This document shows, piece after piece, positions 62,108 through 64,000 of a stretch of 64,000 nucleotides of DNA. The stretch spans positions 8,115-72,114 of the forward strand of contig JBGAPT010000007.1 in NCBI GenBank assembly GCA_044221135.1, written 5' to 3'. Position 1 is the stretch's first letter. Each line of letters starts with the position of its first letter. The translations under genes and the position numbers were made by a program. The DNA is from UBA4722 sp044221135. GTDB taxonomy: Bacteria > Pseudomonadota > Gammaproteobacteria > DSM-16500. Under the pieces are notes generated by a model. The model was not told the origin of the DNA, made no database searches, and saw only the letters and a program-made list of their open reading frames with translations.

Positions 62108-62298
62108 TCAGCATTCCTTAAGACGTAAGTCTGTAAAACAAGTTAAGGCTTTTTAAGTTCAAGATGTTTTTACAGCTATCTGTTCTTAAAAAGCGAGCTA
62201 ACTATGCCACGCACATCATGCCAAGTCAATATTTGCGCAGATTTGTAGAATAAAATAAGGTAAAATTCCTGATCGTACTATTATGGGTCTGTTACAAC

Positions 62299-63318
62299 AT
62301 GAATAAGACAGGGGTTTTATTAATTAATTTAGGCACGCCAGATAACAGTGATCTAAAGTCTGTTTATCGCTATTTATCAGAATTTCTAAATGACCCTCGC
62401 ATCATTGATTTGGCAACATTACCGCGCTGGATTTTAGCCAATCTCTTTATTGTACCCTTTCGCTCCAAACAAACAGCTCGCGCTTACCAAAAAATAGAAA
62501 TGGCTGATGGATTGCCTTTATTAATTAACTCTCAAAAATTACAACGCGCTATCACAGCAGAATTAGGCCATGATTATCAAATTGAAATTGCGATGCGTTA
62601 TGGGAACCCTACTATTCAAGCTGCGCTGAAAAATCTACGTCATTGCAATCACCTCATTGCAATTCCTTTATTTCCTCACTATTCTTCTGCGGCGACTGGC
62701 TCATCTGTAGAAAAATTACTCCTTGAATTAAGTAAACAATGGAACATTCCTGCATTAAAAATCAGCCGAGATTTCTATAATGATGCTGGATTTATTGAAT
62801 CTTATGCCGATATCATTAAAAAAAATATCGGCAATAAAAAACCAGATTTAATTTTATTTAGCTACCACGGTTTACCCGAACGTCATATTAATAAAAGTGG
62901 TTGCCAAGCAAAATGCGACCGACTCAATACTTGCCCCAGCATGACAACTGATAATCTTTATTGCTATCGCGCCCAGTGTTATACAACATCACATTTATTG
63001 GCAACTGCACTAGGCCTGAAAACAACTCAATACCAAGTTGCTTTTCAATCACGCTTAGGTCGCACACCCTGGATTAAACCCTACACTGACATGGTCTTGA
63101 CTAACCTTAGGCGACAAAACATCAAGAGCATCGCTGTAGTATGCCCTTCGTTTGTTACTGACTGCTTGGAAACACTAGAAGAAATTAACATTCGAGCACG
63201 AGAACAATGGTTATTGGAGGGTGGCAGTGAGTTTATTTTCATACCGTGCCTCAATGATCAATCCCTATGGGTCAAGGCACTCGCGAATATCATCTTAAAC
63301 AATGTTAATCCGATTTAG
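62299..63318 (+). CDS. hemH: Ferrochelatase with extra cysteine segment
   Basis: Inserts iron into protoporphyrin IX, last step of haem synthesis. The 339 residues contain GVLLINLGTPD, the catalytic His in SYHGLPERH near 191, and the C-terminal VCPSFVTDCLETLEEI. After GLPERH comes a segment with five cysteines (C-x3-C-x5-C-x8-C-x4-C: CQAKC, TCP, LYCYRAQC). Most ferrochelatases have only the final CYRAQC-like Cys here. Microbial ferrochelatases with a [2Fe-2S] cluster bound by an internal Cys segment are known, so a cluster is plausible. Confidence 0.95.
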   Translation: MNKTGVLLINLGTPDNSDLKSVYRYLSEFLNDPRIIDLATLPRWILANLFIVPFRSKQTARAYQKIEMADGLPLLINSQKLQRAITAELGHDYQIEIAMRYGNPTIQAALKNLRHCNHLIAIPLFPHYSSAATGSSVEKLLLELSKQWNIPALKISRDFYNDAGFIESYADIIKKNIGNKKPDLILFSYHGLPERHINKSGCQAKCDRLNTCPSMTTDNLYCYRAQCYTTSHLLATALGLKTTQYQVAFQSRLGRTPWIKPYTDMVLTNLRRQNIKSIAVVCPSFVTDCLETLEEINIRAREQWLLEGGSEFIFIPCLNDQSLWVKALANIILNNVNPI

Positions 63319-63513
63319 CGCTCGCTTAACTGAACGCGCCAATCGCGTTTATTCTACTCTGGCTAACATTTAAGAAATAAAATAGGCTGATACTTAATCT
63401 CTTTAATGTTTATTGGATTAAATAATACCAAATCCATGTCCAGACCCAGTGCTATAATAGAAACGAGCACCCTGAACCTATAGGTTTTCCAACCAACATA
63501 GGGAGATCATCAC

Positions 63514-63741
63514 ATGAAAGCGACACTTCTTGTTTTTATTGGATGTTTAAGTCTATTCATTTATAGTTATTCGTTTGGCTGTGGCAACGACTGTCAGCCT
63601 GATTGCCAACAGAACCCCTGCGCTGAATCGCAAAATTCTTGCCAATGCGTTGATGTCAACGCCGGTAAAAACCCCTGTATCAGCAAAACGGATTATTGCC
63701 GTAGCTTTGGCAATGTGGGCGACAATCACTTGTCAGATTGA
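63514..63741 (+). CDS. Small Cys-rich secreted peptide
   Basis: A 75-residue product with a signal peptide (about 1-21) followed by a 54-residue mature part with eight cysteines (GCGNDC, PDC, NPC, SCQC, NPC, DYC). No known domain. TAGGGAG is before ATG 63514 with good spacing, which supports a real gene. Eight Cys would allow four disulfides after export. Unknown role; could be a periplasmic or secreted protein. Confidence 0.7.
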   Translation: MKATLLVFIGCLSLFIYSYSFGCGNDCQPDCQQNPCAESQNSCQCVDVNAGKNPCISKTDYCRSFGNVGDNHLSD

Positions 63742-63848
63742 AAATAGGCTATCATCCTAGCTCTTATAATATTTGCAACAGAATGCCAAAAAAACGGTAT
63801 ACTGTTTTTTTATGATCTTTACTTAACTCGATAAGGAGAATCACCTTT

Positions 63849-64000
63849 ATGATGTTTCTAATACATTCAGCATTTGCATTAGGACTGCTGGCATTAGCTG
63901 CGGGCTCAGCTTTATATATTTGGGCATTACGCAACCATGGGGCTGGTACAGGCATTGGTAGAGTAGTTGGGTTTATTATCATGTTTGTCTCTACTCTTTC
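63849..64000 (+). CDS. Small membrane protein, 3' end cut by window
   Basis: Frame from ATG 63849 to the right edge encodes at least 50 residues: a hydrophobic segment (IHSAFALGLLALAAGSALYI), a short loop (RNHGAGTGIG) and the start of a second helix. GGAG lies 11 bases before the start. Looks like a small two-helix inner-membrane protein; the rest is outside the window. Confidence 0.65.
   Translation, partial: MMFLIHSAFALGLLALAAGSALYIWALRNHGAGTGIGRVVGFIIMFVSTL

Noticed and set aside
1..64000. Insertion sequence, prophage or integron
   Set aside because: No transposase, integrase or phage structural gene is visible; all mobile-looking units are non-autonomous repeats.

Overview
The window comes from a gammaproteobacterium of the order Legionellales. 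The clearest evidence is a large block of Dot/Icm type IVB secretion genes together with a nearly complete type II secretion system (T2SS). The gene order icmT-icmS, dotD-dotC-dotB, dotA-icmV, icmW-icmX in one stretch looks more like Coxiella and its relatives than Legionella pneumophila, where these genes sit in two distant regions. Base composition is AT-rich, dinucleotide-level palindromic repeats are common, and many genes overlap or are spaced by a few bases. Genus cannot be read from the sequence; a Coxiellaceae-type host-associated or amoeba-associated bacterium is my inference.

Layout. 1-7.7 kb: 3' part of spoT, an N-acetylglucosamine pair (nagA plus a sugar kinase), bioC and comF back to back, then the housekeeping run yibN-grxC-secB-gpsA. 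7.8-17.2 kb: the Dot/Icm block (an unknown membrane protein, icmT-icmS, dotD-dotC-dotB, dotA-icmV, icmW-unknown-icmX). 17.3-24.7 kb: yicC, rph, a small unknown, exonuclease III, an AsmA-like protein, tRNA-Gly, a YqfO/Nif3-like protein and sbcB. 25-38.6 kb: a type IV pilin-like gene, gspD-E-F, a secreted metallophosphoesterase, two unknowns, gspG-H-I-J-K-L-M and peptide deformylase. 38.8-45.4 kb: an unknown membrane protein and a polyamine block (agmatinase, arginine decarboxylase, deoxyhypusine-synthase-like protein, APC permease). 45.6-51.2 kb: a large unknown protein, icmF (apparently broken) and icmH/dotU. 51.3-56.6 kb: fis, prmA, accC, accB, aroQ, a DedA protein and rsmJ. 56.9-64 kb: hemB, gspC, a Sel1/SPOR lipoprotein, two M16 peptidases, hemH, a Cys-rich secreted peptide and a small membrane protein cut by the window end.

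How the parts fit. The Dot/Icm genes build a machine that injects effectors into a eukaryotic host: DotC and DotD are outer-membrane core lipoproteins, DotB is an ATPase, DotA and IcmV are membrane components, IcmS and IcmW are the effector adaptors, and IcmF with IcmH (DotU) stabilise the core. The T2SS exports folded periplasmic enzymes; the metallophosphoesterase inside the gsp region is a plausible client. Several unknown proteins without bacterial-housekeeping features (7.8, 19.3, 32.0, 38.8 and 45.6 kb) are reasonable effector candidates, but nothing in the sequence proves it. The polyamine block would take arginine through agmatine to putrescine and then to a larger polyamine.

The most unusual feature is the number and placement of short palindromic elements. 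At least five families are visible; they sit at or a few bases beyond stop codons, supply stop codons in two cases, abut a start codon in one case, and in comF one lies inside the coding sequence in frame, flanked by an 11-base direct repeat. The second notable point is that icmF is split by a frameshift plus a stop codon between its membrane anchor and its nucleotide-binding domain.
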